Assembly: GCF_001649575.2 (NCBI RefSeq)
Contig: NC_051443.1
Coordinates: 14,718,810 to 14,782,809, forward strand
Length of the DNA stretch: 64,000 bases
Source of the DNA: Kryptolebias marmoratus
Lineage: Eukaryota > Chordata > Actinopteri > Cyprinodontiformes > Rivulidae
Direction: 5' to 3'
Shown here: positions 47,716-60,829 of the stretch, in pieces
Position numbering within the stretch: the first letter of the stretch is position 1
How the letters are laid out: each line of letters opens with the position of its first letter
Program-made: the position numbers and the translations under genes
Notes under the pieces: generated by a model
The model's input: only the letters and a program-made list of their open reading frames with translations
Databases searched by the model: none
Told to the model about the DNA's origin: nothing

Positions 47716-48212
47716 TTCTTTGATGTGCCCTTTTATTCTGTTGTGGGACTGTAGTGGCAGAACATAATGCTCTAAAGTGGATAAATCAGGAAAGTACAGA
47801 TCTGTAATGGAGAGATCATGTTGGAAGCAACGCAATGTCAAAAGCAGAGCTATATAGACTATTTTAGAATCCCTAAAACACATTAATCAACAGCAATATA
47901 TATAAGAACAGTGAAATATAGGGTGTATTTAAAGTGTATTTTCTCTAACAGCTTACAGATATATTGTTCAATAAGCAGGTATCAATAAAAGCACATTTTT
48001 ATCCCTCGCATTTCATACAACTGCAACAGCATCTTCCTTTGCTTGTGTTCAAGTGAGCGTCCTTTACTGACATTTCAGTCCTTGATATACACTATATTGT
48101 AATATTGAAAATAAAAAGTGACATGGTTTCATAAGAAAACACACTCACAACTGGTCAAAATGTTTGTTTGTTTTTCAAAGTTTAAATTTTACTTTCATGC
48201 AACTATTTGGAT
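47716..48212. other. Intergenic, no feature recognised
   Basis: AT-rich DNA after the probable end of eng. Another AATAAA occurs near 47983. Confidence 0.5.
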
Positions 48213-48672
48213 GCAACGGCATGGTTCAGATATTTTGAAGTGGGGTTCTGTGGAAAAGTTTTGAACAGTTTTTATTTCATACATGTCTTAGATAACTCTT
48301 TGAACAACCACAATTTCAAGAAATAGAATTTATTAATGATAGACTGACAAGCTAAGAACTAGCTGTGGATTGCTTCAGACATAAAAATCAGTATTTCTGC
48401 CACAACAGCCATGTGTTGCAAAACTCACAGCAATGTTAAAGTTTATGAAATAGTCTTCATATGATTGCAATGAAATTTCTGAGATTGGAGTTGTTTTAAG
48501 GTGACAGAAATCCACTTTGGTTTTGGACCCACTTGGACTAGTTGATAGCTCTTCAATCTGTCAGAATTAATCTGTTTTTCTCCAAACTGAAGTCATTCTA
48601 AGATCTATCTAGATCAGGTAAGATATTAATTGCCCATCAGCTTTCCACATAACCCCACTCCAAATCAACTTC
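48213..48672. mobile_element. TIR element Z, copy B (best preserved)
   Basis: Left end TTTTGAAGTGGGGTTCTGTG. The reverse complement of the right end reads GATTTGGAGTGGGGTTATGT, and the similarity continues inward for about 150 bp through the TTACCTGATC, GAATGACTTCAG and AGAGCTATC blocks. About 460 bp with no coding capacity. Confidence 0.65.
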
Positions 48673-49037
48673 TATAACTACTGTATATGGTCAAACAATT
48701 GTAAGTTTTTGATACACAGTACATTAATACATTAAATCTTAGTATTGCTGTGAGTTATGGGTGTAAAGCTTTTTTTATTTTAGCTGAGGCATCGATCATT
48801 TCATACTTTAACAAAGATGCAGAAATGTAATAGAGTTATATTTCACTCACTAATGTTATATTTCGACTTGTGTAGGGCAGAGGTAGAGAGCTGGGTAAAA
48901 CTGAAAAATGTTTACTGAGTAAAAGCCAGACATATTTTATACAAGTAATCTGCTTTTCTGACTGGACTGTTAGTCTGACCTGAAAGAAAATCAGCATAAC
49001 GTCTCAAACACTATTCTCTAACATTGTCATATATAAC

Positions 49038-49131
49038 GTTTATCCATCCATCTATTTTCTTTACTCTCTTCTCCTTTCTGGGTTGCGGGGAGCTGGTGCC
49101 TATTTCCAGCCATCACTGTGCTAGAGGCAAG
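49038..49131 (+). repeat. SINE-like teleost repeat fragment
   Basis: TATCCATCCATCTATTTTCT then GGGTTGCGGGGAGCTGGTGC; matches the middle of 21569-21930. Confidence 0.6.
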
Positions 49132-49328
49132 TAATGTTTATTGTTTGGCTAAATAAAAATAATACAGTTTTTTTTTGTATTTGTGGCTTTAGTTGGGTTT
49201 CAGGTCTTTTTATTTAAAAAACCCCAAAACTAATCCAATCTGTTTTCAGGAATAGAGCCAAGGCAGAAAAATATTTATTGACAGCCTTTGTCTCCAAATT
49301 AGACCACTCAGTGATGCACAGAGAACAC

Positions 49329-49345
49329 TGTGTGTGTGTGTGTGT
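49329..49345 (+). repeat. (TG)n microsatellite
   Basis: Eight TG units. Confidence 0.9.
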
Positions 49346-49663
49346 ATTTACTGAATTGTTTGTATCTCAGTTCAAATCTGTTCTTGCCTGCCAAACTATA
49401 CTTTGTGAAGAGTGTTATTTAGACTATGCATAAAAGATACAACAACAGCCCCAGGGCAAAATCAACCATCACTGCTTTTTTTGGGGGTAGAATCAAGGTG
49501 TGCGTGTGGGAGGTAGAAGCTTCATGAAGTCCTTGTGTTTACATATTTCAGTTTTGTTTTCACTTGTCACTTCTAAGAATATATTTCCAGATATTAGCTG
49601 TTTTCCTTTCAGTATCATGATAGTGTGTTGCAAAGACGTGGAGCAGAGAGACATTAGGTTTTA

Positions 49664-50230
49664 GGCTTCCTTCACACCGGATGACGACCCCACTACAAGG
49701 TAAAGCATCAGCCAAAACGAGGATGTTTTTTTTGCAGGGTCTTAGTGAGGTTTTCAGGTGCATATTAAAAACACAGCGGGCTCACTATTATGTGTGATAG
49801 AGCGTGGAGGCTTTTGAGCCAGCATTTATCAGCTTTTGTCACAGCATGGTGAGGTCACGGGTGAAATGTAGATAAAACAATAGCAACGCATTTATTACGT
49901 GGCACCCCGTTAACCAGTGTAACTTTTAAGAATGTAAAGCCGAACTTGACTGTGACAAAGTCATGGAAACAACCTAGAGCAGACACAATGCATGTAGCTG
50001 AAGCATGTGCTGCAACCTTCCAGCATACAGCTGCATTATGAAACAGAGTTGTGCCTGGGGCATGGTACAGTTGGAAGTGTATGTGGTAGTATTGTCACGG
50101 GAACACGCTGCTGATGTAAAGAAAGTGGTAAGGTCACAGGAGAGCATCTCAGGGTTGTGGAACGGAGCAGGAAAAAACATCTGGTGAGAACTAAGACCAC
50201 AGCAGCATCATGATTGCCCTCACACATTCC
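49664..50230. repeat. Unclassified element Y, copy 2
   Basis: Ordered similarity to 25772-26330 over the full length, beginning CACACCGGATGACGACC and ending near ATGATTGCCCTCACAC. Confidence 0.5.
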
Positions 50231-51289
50231 TGAAGCAGGAAATGTAAAAATAAAATTATATATTTTATTTAACGTAAAACAACTTAATGTATATGTATTT
50301 TAGAAACGATAAATAGAAGAAAACTTCAGAACATATACTGGCTAATTTATTATTATGATTAATTTTTTGTTTCATTTTATATGTGATTTCATTATGAGTG
50401 AGTGAACATTTTTTTATATCCTAAATTTAACACAAGTATTTCAACCTTCAATACTATTTGTTTTGTAATTCCAGCAAAGAATGGAAAGAAATTAACAGTT
50501 CACCACATAGTCACTGTAGAATGATTCCTACATGTTTAGAGTACTGAAAACAATGTTTTTTTTTCCCCACACAGTTCCTTGCACTTTTAAAAATAGATAA
50601 AAAATATTATACAGTGGAACTTCAAATGTTCACAATAAACATTTTTAATTGATCTTATTTTGAATTTTTAACGTGTCCTAATGTTTTATGATTGGAATGT
50701 CTGCGTAATATTATGAAGAATGTAAAACTATTGATATAAATAATAAGAATCACAACCAATTATCTGTTGCTATTTATATATATAGAAAACATGCATACAT
50801 ATACATAAAATATACCTTGAACTGGTTGGTGTGGACTATTATTTTCTTTACCTCTAACTAGATAAGTAAATCAGTTTGAATGAAGGTAGAAAAAACCCAC
50901 TTAAGAGAAAGCTGAAACATCCAGTAGCAACATAGTATTAATGGCCACAGTTTACGGCTTCTGTTTTTTATTTTAGTAATTGAATTTTAGTGTTGGTTAC
51001 ATCTATGTTTTTAATCCATGTTGTTTCTTTCCTATAGTTAAAAAGCAAGTTTTCCTATCTCTATCTGTATCCAGGCCCTGCACCTCCACACACCCTCCCT
51101 TCTGTGACACTGACACTTGGTAAAAACAGTGTCAAAAGAACTGTGCATAAAACATTGTTTATATTTATAAAATAAGTTTCTCTAGGGTCACCTCTGAGTC
51201 CAGCTCCATGCCCACCACTGAGCCAGCTATCCTTACCACTATGTCCAATTTCTCTATGTACCTCTTGTTGTTGTTTTCACCTCAGCACA
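50231..51289. other. Intergenic AT-rich DNA, no gene seen
   Basis: Very AT-rich with no recognised repeat or coding frame. Confidence 0.5.
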
Positions 51290-51985
51290 ACATAGGCAGA
51301 AGAGGACTCTGGCCACCACAGATTGCTAAAAATAGCAGTAGTTTTCTGCAGAAGTTGAATGAGCCCAGCCTTCTTAGAAAGTACAGATGGCTCTGTCCTT
51401 TCCTGTGGAGTGTGCCCATGTGCACAGACCAGTCCAACATGTCATTGAGGTGGAGTCCCTGCTATTTATAGGTCCACCTCAACTCCCTCAATGGACACAA
51501 GGTATAGAACTGGCTTGTTTTTGAATGAAGTCCACCTTCACCTTCTTGGTCTCGGAGGTGTTCAGATGCAAATGATTTGATGTACACCACTTCACAGAAT
51601 CCTCTATCAGCCTCTTATATTCCTTCTTTTGTCCATCCCTGATGCAGCCAGCTATCTCAGTATCTTCTGAGTATTTCTGCACATGGCATAGCCCTGAGTT
51701 ATACTGAGAGTCCAAGGCATACAGGGTGAACAAGAAGAGAGAAAGCCCACAGTCTCCTGTGGTCCTCCAGTGCTGCTGACTGTAGTGTCTGATGTGTATC
51801 CTTTCAGCCTGACATACTGCGGTCTCTCTGTGAGATAGTCTCTTTTTGCTCACCAGTTTTGGGTCCACCCTAATCTCTGTCATCTTATCTTTCATAAGAT
51901 ATGATTGGAAGGTGCTGAAACTGCTGGAAAAATCATAGAATATGATTCTCACCGCACCAGTCCCTTTGTCCATGTGAGAATACAC
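51290..51985 (-). mobile_element. LINE reverse-transcriptase remnant (L2-like)
   Basis: A 165-codon minus-strand frame (51488-51985) contains RT palm and thumb text: LFLFTLYALDSQYN, the degraded YADD-equivalent KYSEDTEIAG, and VKWCTSNHLHLNTSETKKV. After a frameshift, 51318-51445 continues with LDWSVHMGTLHRKGQ and LYFLRRLGSFN, the conserved end of L2/Maui-type LINEs. The catalytic DD reads ED and the frame is broken, so it is inactive. Confidence 0.8.
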
Positions 51986-52048
51986 ACTTTAACCTGGTAA
52001 GAAGTCAGTAACGGATCAGTTTGAATAAAGTGTTGGGTGTTGGTTGGG

Positions 52049-52052
<4 letters not shown>

Positions 52053-52099
<47 letters not shown>
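52053..52099 (+). repeat. (TA)n microsatellite
   Basis: About 23 TA units. Confidence 0.95.
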
Positions 52100-52100
<1 letters not shown>

Positions 52101-53229
52101 ACTTGGTAGAGCTAGTACCATTGCAAAATAATTGAAAAGCCTCCTTCCTTTTTAATTATCTTGGGAAATTTCTGTTGGCCACCACCAGATGGCACTTTTT
52201 TGTGTTTTTTTTTTATTTTTACTTTAGTTTTTTGTTTAATTGCAGAGCTTGTTTTGTTTATAAGCAGAACTAAAATAAAAGTCTTTGCTAAATATTAAAT
52301 CAGTAGAAGTGTTATAACTCAGGATAGAGAAGCGATAACTGTTGTGAGGGTAAAACCTTGGTGATGTAATATAGAAAGCACAGGCTTGAATCCCACATTA
52401 TCCCGTACCTGTGTTCAAATCCTGTTTTAATAATCAGTTTAACAAATCTGTGACTCAGTCTGACACGAGGCTGATAAAGCCTTGAGGGCATGCTGAACTC
52501 AGGAAGCTACGTGTAAGTGTGTGTGAGGCTACCCGAAGTAAGCAGTCTCTCCCTCAGACTTTCACACCCTGAGGTGCTGAGCTGCTGCACACAAGGTTGT
52601 TTACACTCTTCAAGGCTGCACACAGGCTTTGCCTCTGTCCTCATCTCTCACCCCCACTCAGACTTTTTAACTCTCTCGCAAGTATCCACATACTTGCCCA
52701 CACATCACTGACTATCCACAGCCTGGTCCTGGGTAATCCTCCAACTTATAGGCAGCGCAGTGTGCCCGAGGCTAATCCCATTCCTTCAAAATGCAAGACA
52801 CCTCTGAAGCTGATGTTTGGCTAAAAAACTTCAGAGGCATTACAGAACAACCTTCTTTTTTTTTTCTTTTACATATTTTCTTTAATTATTATTATTTTTT
52901 TGCCCCTCATTAGACATGAGTCAGTTATTGCAAAAAACAACAAAAAAAAAAAACAAACAAAAAGAAATTGTTTTTTAATTGATCCAACTTCTGAGAACCA
53001 GTATTATGGAACCAGGAGATTGTTTTTACCATTGAGCATTTTGCTTTATAATAAAAATAAATAAAATGGGCTTTAATGCCAAGTGTTGCATTTGAATTAC
53101 TCTTTTTTATTGATTTAAATACATATTTCACTTTTTAGAGGGGAAAATGGGTGCAAATATAATGTTACTTCACAGTGTGAGGATTTGAGTTATATTTACA
53201 GTTTACTTTTGTATTCGGTTGATTGTTTC
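52100..53229. other. Intergenic, no gene seen
   Basis: Short frames only. A TTCAAATCC tRNA B-box-like string occurs near 52415 without a matching A box. Confidence 0.5.
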
Positions 53230-53665
53230 TGTAACTCTGTTTCATTTTTTGATGTTTCTATGTATAGTTTTTTCTTGTTAGTTGTTGTGGTCGTTTGCGT
53301 CCTGAGCCCTCTGTGTTCCCTGTCATCATTCACTTTTCTTCAGCTCATTACTTGTTTGGCTGCCACGCCCATCTGCACCTGTCCCCAGTTTGTAATCAGT
53401 CACCTGTCTCCCTTTAACAATCGCCCTCTGCTTTTAAAACCAGTTCATCTTCTTCACTTCACCACTGGCTCATTGTTGCATTAATGCACTGGTCTTGTTT
53501 CCTTGTGTCTTCCTCCTTGGGTTCCCAGTTGCGTTAGGTTTCTGTTATTTTAGTTTTTGCTGCCACAACAGCTTTTTGATTTTGTTCTTTGAAAGAAATT
53601 AGTTTCGTTTTGAGCTCCCAGTGTCTGCCTGCTTTTGGGTCCAAATCTCACCACCGATCACGACA
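53230..53665 (-). repeat. Dispersed teleost repeat, inverted copy
   Basis: CACCTGTCTCCCTTTAACAA, CTGCCTGCTTTTGGGTCCAA and the end ACCGATCACGACA are the antisense of the repeat type seen at 15225 and 33349. Confidence 0.5.
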
Positions 53666-54719
53666 CACAGTCAGAAGATTCCTAGTTCAGATAGTCACAT
53701 TTTTTTCTTGTGTCTATGTGATGGACTAATAATCTGCTTAGGAAGTAACCTTCTTTTTGCCCGAAGACAAATAGCATAGGCTTCAGCTTCATCACGACCC
53801 TTAGCAGGATAAAGGTATAGTAAATCCATAATTAAAATTTATTGGCCAGTTTAAATCTTTTTTTAAGTTTTTTTTTTTTTTTTTTTTTACTCAGCTCTTC
53901 TGTCTTAAAAAATGGACTCCAGTACGAACAGTTTCAAACAATGCTCAGCTCAATACTACTTCTTCAATCAGATACCTATCAGCAACGCCTGAAGCCATGT
54001 ATTTTTAAGGTACTGTACACTAAGGTTTAACACAAATCCTCATGTGACAGCTCATATGCTGATATGAATATTGATTAGGTAAAAATAATAATAATAAAAA
54101 AACCTAAAAGAAAACAATAGCTGGACTTGAAATTGTTCTTTTTCATTCTCATAAAAAGTGTTTTTTTATAAATATTGTCCTTTTTTGTTACCTTGACTTC
54201 TAAAATATATACAGAAAAATATTGTACTTGTACACCTTGCTGAACATCTGAATGTAACATTAACTGAGAGTGCATTTTGCACTGTGCACTCTCTCTATTT
54301 AATTTATTTTTTTGCATAATGTAATAGCTTTAGTCCCACAAACTACAACCCAGCCTAAATTTCAATGTCACTGTTTTTCTGAGCAGCGTTTTTCCTTGAA
54401 AAGGTTGATTTTTTTTTTTTCTTTAGAGAGACACAGAAGGTACTGCACATTCCCTTTTCTTGCCTAGTGATCCAGTTGATGTGTAATTGGTCACAGCTAA
54501 CTGCTTTACAGGTATTGGGTTTTGTTTCTCTTCTGGTTTGGCACTCTGCTTACTGCCACAACAAATTATAGTTTTCTTATCCTGTTTCTAGCTCCTTTAA
54601 AAACTTCTAATCTTGTTCTATTAGAAAGCACTTGTTATGATTACCACTTTCACTGAAAGTGGGCTGAGCTGTATAAGACTTGCAAAGACCACAGCTAAGT
54701 GATTTTTGCCTGATGTTTG
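53666..54719. other. Intergenic, no gene seen
   Basis: A long poly(T) run lies at about 53867-53888; no other recognised content. Confidence 0.5.
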
Positions 54720-54955
54720 TCTAAAATATGTCAGATGCATTACAACTCATGTGCAGAGGAGGGGGATGGTGGATATATTGGACACATGTTGTTGAACATG
54801 GGAAGGGAGGAGGAGAAAGACCACAGAGTGAAGGAGGATGTGCAGGAGGTTGATGGGAGAGAGAAAGATGCTGTGGTTGAAATAAGATTGAGGCAGATGA
54901 TTTTCTGTCTCAACAAGTAAAGGGAGCAGCGAAAAGAAAACAAACAAAACAAAAG
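54720..54955 (+). repeat. 3' fragment of an abundant teleost retroelement-like repeat
   Basis: GGTGGATATATTGGACACAT, AAGGAGGATGTGCAGGAGG, GAGGCAGATGATTTTCTGTC and AAAGGGAGCAGCGAAAAG match a very common fish repeat tail that normally ends in GGGAGCAGCCGAAAG. Only short frames remain. Confidence 0.6.
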
Positions 54956-55039
54956 TTTTTCCTATTTATATTCTGTCTTGCTTGGCTCCACCTCACAGTG
55001 GCACCTAATTATCATTTGCTGCCAAAGGTGAAGGTGGAG

Positions 55040-55870
55040 CATAATGTTTTTGCCAGTGTATTTGTTTGTTTGTCTATACCCTTAGCAAAGTATTTTATGA
55101 ACCACTGGACAGGTTTTAGAAACACTTTAGGGAAATAATCATTGTGATTAACTTAGAGCCTTCCCAATTCAAGATGGCCACCACAACTAGTCAACAGTAG
55201 CAAATACAAAAATGGCTGTAAAACAGTCAGTTTTAAAGATATCAAGCTAAAATTTGGCATGGTGGTAGCTGAGACGAATCCACTACTTATACTTTGAGCA
55301 CTAACTGATTACAGAAGATCTGCCAGTAAAGCTTTGCCTTTAACCATTGGGCTCAACTCTGTCTGAACATAATTTAATGAAACTTTCAGAAAGTAATAAG
55401 AAAGATAGCTGCCACAGCCAACTGACTGAAGCAAACTCAAAAAAGGCTCTAACTCATTTTTACAGGTATTGAACTAAAATGTGGTGTGGTAGTAGCTGAG
55501 CATCACATCCAACATACATTCTGAGTGCAACATGTTGTGAAACATCCTTTCTTAAAACATTGGAATGAACAATTGGAGTCTACCGTGTTGGTCTGTTAGC
55601 AAATTATGTTCTCAACCGCTGGATGGATTTCAATGAAACTCACAGAAAGTAGTTATTGTATGTACAACTGTTGAAGTCAGTCTGATTCAAGATGGTCATC
55701 ACAGCTAATCAACCTTAACCTACACATAATTGCTATACCTCTCTGTTTTACAAATACTAAGCTAAAATTTGGTGCGGTCATAGCTTGACAGTTATTCACT
55801 AGACATACTTCAAGTGCTAACAGATCGTAAAACAAATTACGCAGGATATAGCTATATTGCATGAGGCTGC
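55040..55870 (+). repeat. Tandem array of repeat X, three units of about 260 bp
   Basis: Unit landmarks recur at 55119, 55379 and 55635 (GAAAC-type start), each followed by an AGATGG or ATAGCTGCC block, GCTAAAATTTGG and a GTAGCTGA-like block, and TGAGCACTAAC-like text. The units have diverged, so the duplication is old. Confidence 0.7.
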
Positions 55871-56889
55871 ACATAATGTTATTTTTAATGTGTGACTAAA
55901 ATGAATACAACTCAGTCTATTTTCAACATAAGATGATGTTTGTCTAAAATGCTGGCATGAGAAGAAGTGGGTGATATGTATTCCTTTAAGGAATGCTAAG
56001 CCTTTAATGCCTAGTTTTATAAAACACCTAGAACTTTACTACCATCTTTCACCCTGAGCTGTCTGCCTGTGTTTGGGTCATCGACATTACCCCATGTGAT
56101 AAAACCTTGTCAAAGACTCACATTAGTGCTGACTGAAAGACACCTGCTTTTTCCTCAACACCATAATGTCTTTACAACTTACCAATATTATATCAACATC
56201 TCAGTGACAGAAGGACAATACCAATATTTTAGGCTTCACCCAGGCACTATTTGTTGTAAGTTTACTGTTTTGTAGTGTATACTGGAGCTCTTGTTATTTC
56301 ATATGTCTTGTGTATGTGCATCACTGTCCTGAGGGAGTCTACACTGCGCCTGTCATCCAATTACGACTAAATCTGATTTCACTAAAAGGCTCCATCATTT
56401 AGGAGGTCTTTTAGGGAGCAGCCACCGAGATGCATTACAACCGGAGAATTGTTTGCATTCATTTTCACAGCAGTTAGCACATTCTGCTTCAGCTCTTAAG
56501 CAAATGCGTTACTGCCGAACGCTTAGTGGAGACAGCTGGCAGATACTGACGAATAGGTCTAAAGTCAGAACATTGAATTCCTAATGCCGGATGGCAGGGA
56601 TGGACGGAATGATCACAATTGGCTGTAAAACAAAAGCCCCTCAAATATGTTGCATGTTACTGTGCTAAGTGGCGAGTTCTACCTGCATGAGGTTTTCTAT
56701 TCTGATGTAATTATTCCCCATTAGCTAAGTGAAGGTGCTGGTGCATGACACAGTTCTGTTAATAGACAGGAGGGACAATGAATGGTGGAGGGTGTGGAGG
56801 AGGCTGAGATGCTAAATGTGATGAGATGAGCGTGTGTTTGCAATTTGCACTGGCAACAGCACACCGTCTCATACTTACAGACAATATAC
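55871..56889. other. Intergenic, no gene seen
   Basis: Unique AT-rich DNA; the short frames lack any family motif. Confidence 0.5.
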
Positions 56890-57035
56890 TAATTTCATTT
56901 TATTTATCAGAGGCTTTTATCAAAAGTGACATGCAAGTCAGGAACACATTGGGGGCAATTAATGAATTCAAAAAGTGCCCACAACTACTTTGACACAAGG
57001 ATCAAACCATTGAGCTTACAATCAGTGAATGAGCT
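56890..57035 (+). repeat. Dispersed teleost repeat (CAGAGGCTTTTATCAAAAGTGAC type)
   Basis: The core TTTATCAAAAGTGACATGCA, AGTCAGGAACACATTGGGGG and CACAAGGATCAAACCATTGA match a common fish repeat with TTTTATCCAAAGCGACTTAC. Confidence 0.55.
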
Positions 57036-58324
57036 CTCCCCTGTGCTTTCATTTGCATTTTTACTGTAATTAAAAAGTCATTGTTAAATAATAATTTAAT
57101 AATCCTGATTCTGTTACAGTTGCTAAATTAGTCAAACATAGCTAATGAATGCTGCAATTTTTGTGGTTTTTATTTGTTTTTTTTATAGGATAGCAGGAAG
57201 TTGAACAACTGTTTTGAGAAAATGATAATTCAACAGCTTTATTGCGCTGTACATAATGCAGATTTATAGAAACAAGAAAAGGTGCCAAGAACTGGTAAAA
57301 AGAATAAAAAGGCAATTTGAAAGGACTTTATTGTCATATTAGGGTAGTGCTACATATTTTTTTTTTCTCCAGGAACTCATTTGACTCTTTGTATAACATG
57401 CATTCAAGAGCACAAATGACGAGTTTTAATTTTCTGACATGAAACTATCCTACTGCTGTTGCCAGAGAATCACTGACATGATAATAAAATCAGGGATTGT
57501 CTGGCTTTTCACAAAAACTAATGTTTAAACACGCAAGAAAAGCATTTAGTCACATACAGTGAGTTCAAAATAGAATTCGAAATAGCACTTTATTAAGACA
57601 TGTTTCCCATTTATTTCAGCTGCGTGCAGCTGAAGTAGGGAATTACCTCTTTGGTATTGAAAATATGAATAAAATGTGCCAAAAGTAAACATTAGGAGGA
57701 CAATATGTTGAAATTTTCCAGCCTGCTGCAGGTGCAGTTGGATCTTTTTCATTTGTTGAAGGTGCAAATTATGGCACTCAAAAAACCGTGGATGATAGTT
57801 TTCTTTAATGGAAGCAGGAAGAAAAGCGCCCGTCACATGTCCACCTTTACTGTTATTGAATGGTTTTTGACATTGACTGACATTTCCTACTGTCTCAAAT
57901 AATTCCTATAGGTTCAAATCCTAATTTCAACAAGTTATACTATTACACATTTAAAAACTTAATTTCCTATATACACCTCTCAGCCAATTCTTACATGCAC
58001 AGTTACATACTACAAATTCTCATTTATTACACAATATTCAGACCACATAATCACTGAGATATTCAGATCATTTATTGGAGATTTTAAAGAAATAATAAGT
58101 AAATCATAAAACTATTGGGGAAAAAAATGTCTGTGAGCATAAAACGGCTTTTAAAAATAGCTTTAAATATTTTCAATACTTTTTATTGTGGAACAGAACA
58201 AAAGTGCATTAATGAATCTTGCTACATTTTTATCTAACTACTGAACATTACATTTCTACAAACCACAAAAAGTAGACAAAAAAATCAAACCTAAACATTG
58301 TTCATAGATTGATTGCTGAAAGAT
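57036..58324. other. Intergenic, no gene seen
   Basis: AT-rich; a 96-codon minus-strand frame (57546-57836) shows no recognisable motif. Confidence 0.5.
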
Positions 58325-58565
58325 TCATTTACCTCCACGCAGGAAGTTATGTTTTCGGTCGTGTTGGTTGGTTTGTTTGTCTGTTAACCAGATTACATAA
58401 AAATAATGAACGGATTCTAAAGAAATTTTCAGGAAATGTTGAGGTTATCACAAAAATTAAATTTTTGTGGTGATCTGCATCACAGTCTGGATCCTACAAT
58501 ATTTTTAATGGTTGTATAGCTTTGGTGGAGGTTTGCGTTTTCCGAGTGCTTCTAGCTTTTTTTTT
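58325..58565 (+). repeat. Dispersed repeat (GGTGGAGGTTTGCG type)
   Basis: TTTGTTTGTCTGTTAACCAG, GTGATCTGCATCACAGTCTG, TTGGTGGAGGTTTGCGTTTT and CGAGTGCTTCTAG are a widespread animal interspersed-repeat text. Confidence 0.6.
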
Positions 58566-60829
58566 TTTTTTTACTGTGTCTAGGGTCATGTTGGTAATAA
58601 CACATTTTCAAATAAGAAAAAAAAAGCAGTACACAAAAAATATATTTTGAGCCAAAACTTGGGACAGTATGCAGTGGTATATGCACTTGGTATTTTTGTA
58701 GTATGCTAAGAGACTTCAACTCCTGCCTATTGATGACTATGAATAACAGCTAAATGACAAAATAAGTTGGCTGTGTGATTATTTTTAATTAAAGCAAACA
58801 ACAAAAATAAACAGATAATGGCAAATTTGTGTGTAATACACCTGAACACTTGCATTCCAAGTATGTCTTAAAGTGTTTTTGTTTTTTTTAATTCAATTCA
58901 TATTCTTTCTGCTACACAATGTAATATTGACACAGTGGACAGTAACATAGCTTGCAGCATCCATTCTTCCTGTGTCTGCTAATGTGTTAAAGAAGAAGAG
59001 GACTCCATCTGCACAGCAAACATCCTCCACAAAGCATCATAGATAAATAGGAAAGACAGTCCTATAGGAGGTTTGTATGTAAGCTGTGGACAGTCTGCAC
59101 ACATTCTGCAACTACTGTCTCATTAGGACATTTTCCTCAGTGTGCATTCTGCACTTCACATTATTGAATAGTTGAGTTCAGATCATTAATTGGGTCTGCA
59201 TTAAATTTGCATATTTTCTGGAACCAGCTGGCATTCAAGACAGCTAAAATACACAGCACAGCAAGCAATGCAGACTATTTTTTTAATGCTTATCAAGACC
59301 TGCAGAAATGTGTTGTATAATTTCAGCCAAGAAATCTTTCAAACACTGAAATCTACATTTAAAAATATACATAAAAAGAAGCAACATGCATGTGAATACA
59401 TAGGTATTGGTTAGACAAATAAACAAAAAGCTGTAAAACTTTACACAACAAACTACAGATTCAGCTGAATATTATCTAGTATTTTAGAGACAGTTGCTTT
59501 AGGAGTCACAGAGAGACTTTTCTCTGAACACTTTTGGAAAACATAATGTTCTCTGATAGCATCTTTCTTGGTGAAACCATTTTAAGGGTAAATATGTTGG
59601 AAAACACTCTGGTTCATAGAATTTCTTGGCGTGCCTTTTGATTTTAAGTCGTATTCCCATCTCAAACCCAGACTGACAAGCCTGCTCTTGTACATATCAT
59701 CTTAAAACGGTCACAAACCATAAATGATGTGCATTTATGCCATTCAAGAATACACTTGGATGTGTCGTTTTTTTATTTTTCCACGAACAGAGATCACAGT
59801 GTCTGTGATTTTGGAGTAAAAGTTTAATGTTTCAAAAATCCTTAGAAAGAGGATCAAGGAAGGAGATGGATCTTTTGGTTCTGCTACCTTGGGGAAGCTC
59901 ATGGTTGAAGACCTGAGCACCTGTCAGAAGCCTGGGATGAAGTCTGACTTATACCCTCATATTTTATTTCTCTTGATGAACAGGCCTGTGGAGCAATTAA
60001 TCAAACACCACATGGCAAGCATTTCTTTTTAAGTCTGAGCTTATAGGCTCAGCTCTCTCTTTCTTTTAGAAGGACCAACTTCCCCTTACGTTTTCTTTAG
60101 AATTATACTACATAGAAAAAATCAAAGAAAACGCATTCAGTTATTTTAAAAGTTAGACCTTCACTTCTTCAACTAACAAGCCTAACATGTTAATTAATGC
60201 CTTAGCATGCCAAGAAGTTGCGTGTATATAATTTTATTCCTTAATATTATCCCTTTGAAATGTTGTTTCATTCAGAAGCATAAACCTAATGCACAATACA
60301 CTTTTATGACTCCACTGTTAGGAAACAGAGTTACATAACATGATTGCAAATGTTTAAAATGGGACGATGTCTACAAAAGTGATAATTTTAATTCATTTTG
60401 AGGTGTTGTCTTTACTCACCTACACCCAAAGAGACGCACCTACCTGTTCAGCATCCACATCGCTCTTGTGAAGTCTGTCAGTCTTCAGCACAGGCTTTCA
60501 GTACAACCACATGTGTTCATTATGTTGTCATTAAATGCAGAGTCAGTATCTGGAAGTGTCTTTTTGAAAATGTTTATATATTATTTTTAACATCAGTCAC
60601 AGTTTTATGTGGGTTTAGCTTTCAACAACAATGTATATTGTAGCTTTGGATCTCTAATCTTGTTTCATCCAAAAAAAGTAGAATTCTAGTAAATAAAAGT
60701 AATTCTAGTAAAAAATTAAATGGTAGCAACTAAAGCTGCTGATGTTAACTTAGAATAAAGTTGTGCACACATGGCAATCTTAAATTTTTGGATATAAAAT
60801 AACTTATTTAATTACCTAATTAGTTCAAA
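58566..60829. other. Intergenic, no gene or repeat recognised
   Basis: About 2.3 kb of unique AT-rich sequence, the longest unexplained stretch downstream of eng. Confidence 0.5.

Noticed and set aside
51488..51985. 165-codon ORF as a host gene
   Set aside because: The translation is LINE reverse transcriptase with a degraded active site and a frameshift downstream.
52375..52440. tRNA-like B box near TTCAAATCC
   Set aside because: No A box or cloverleaf could be built around it.
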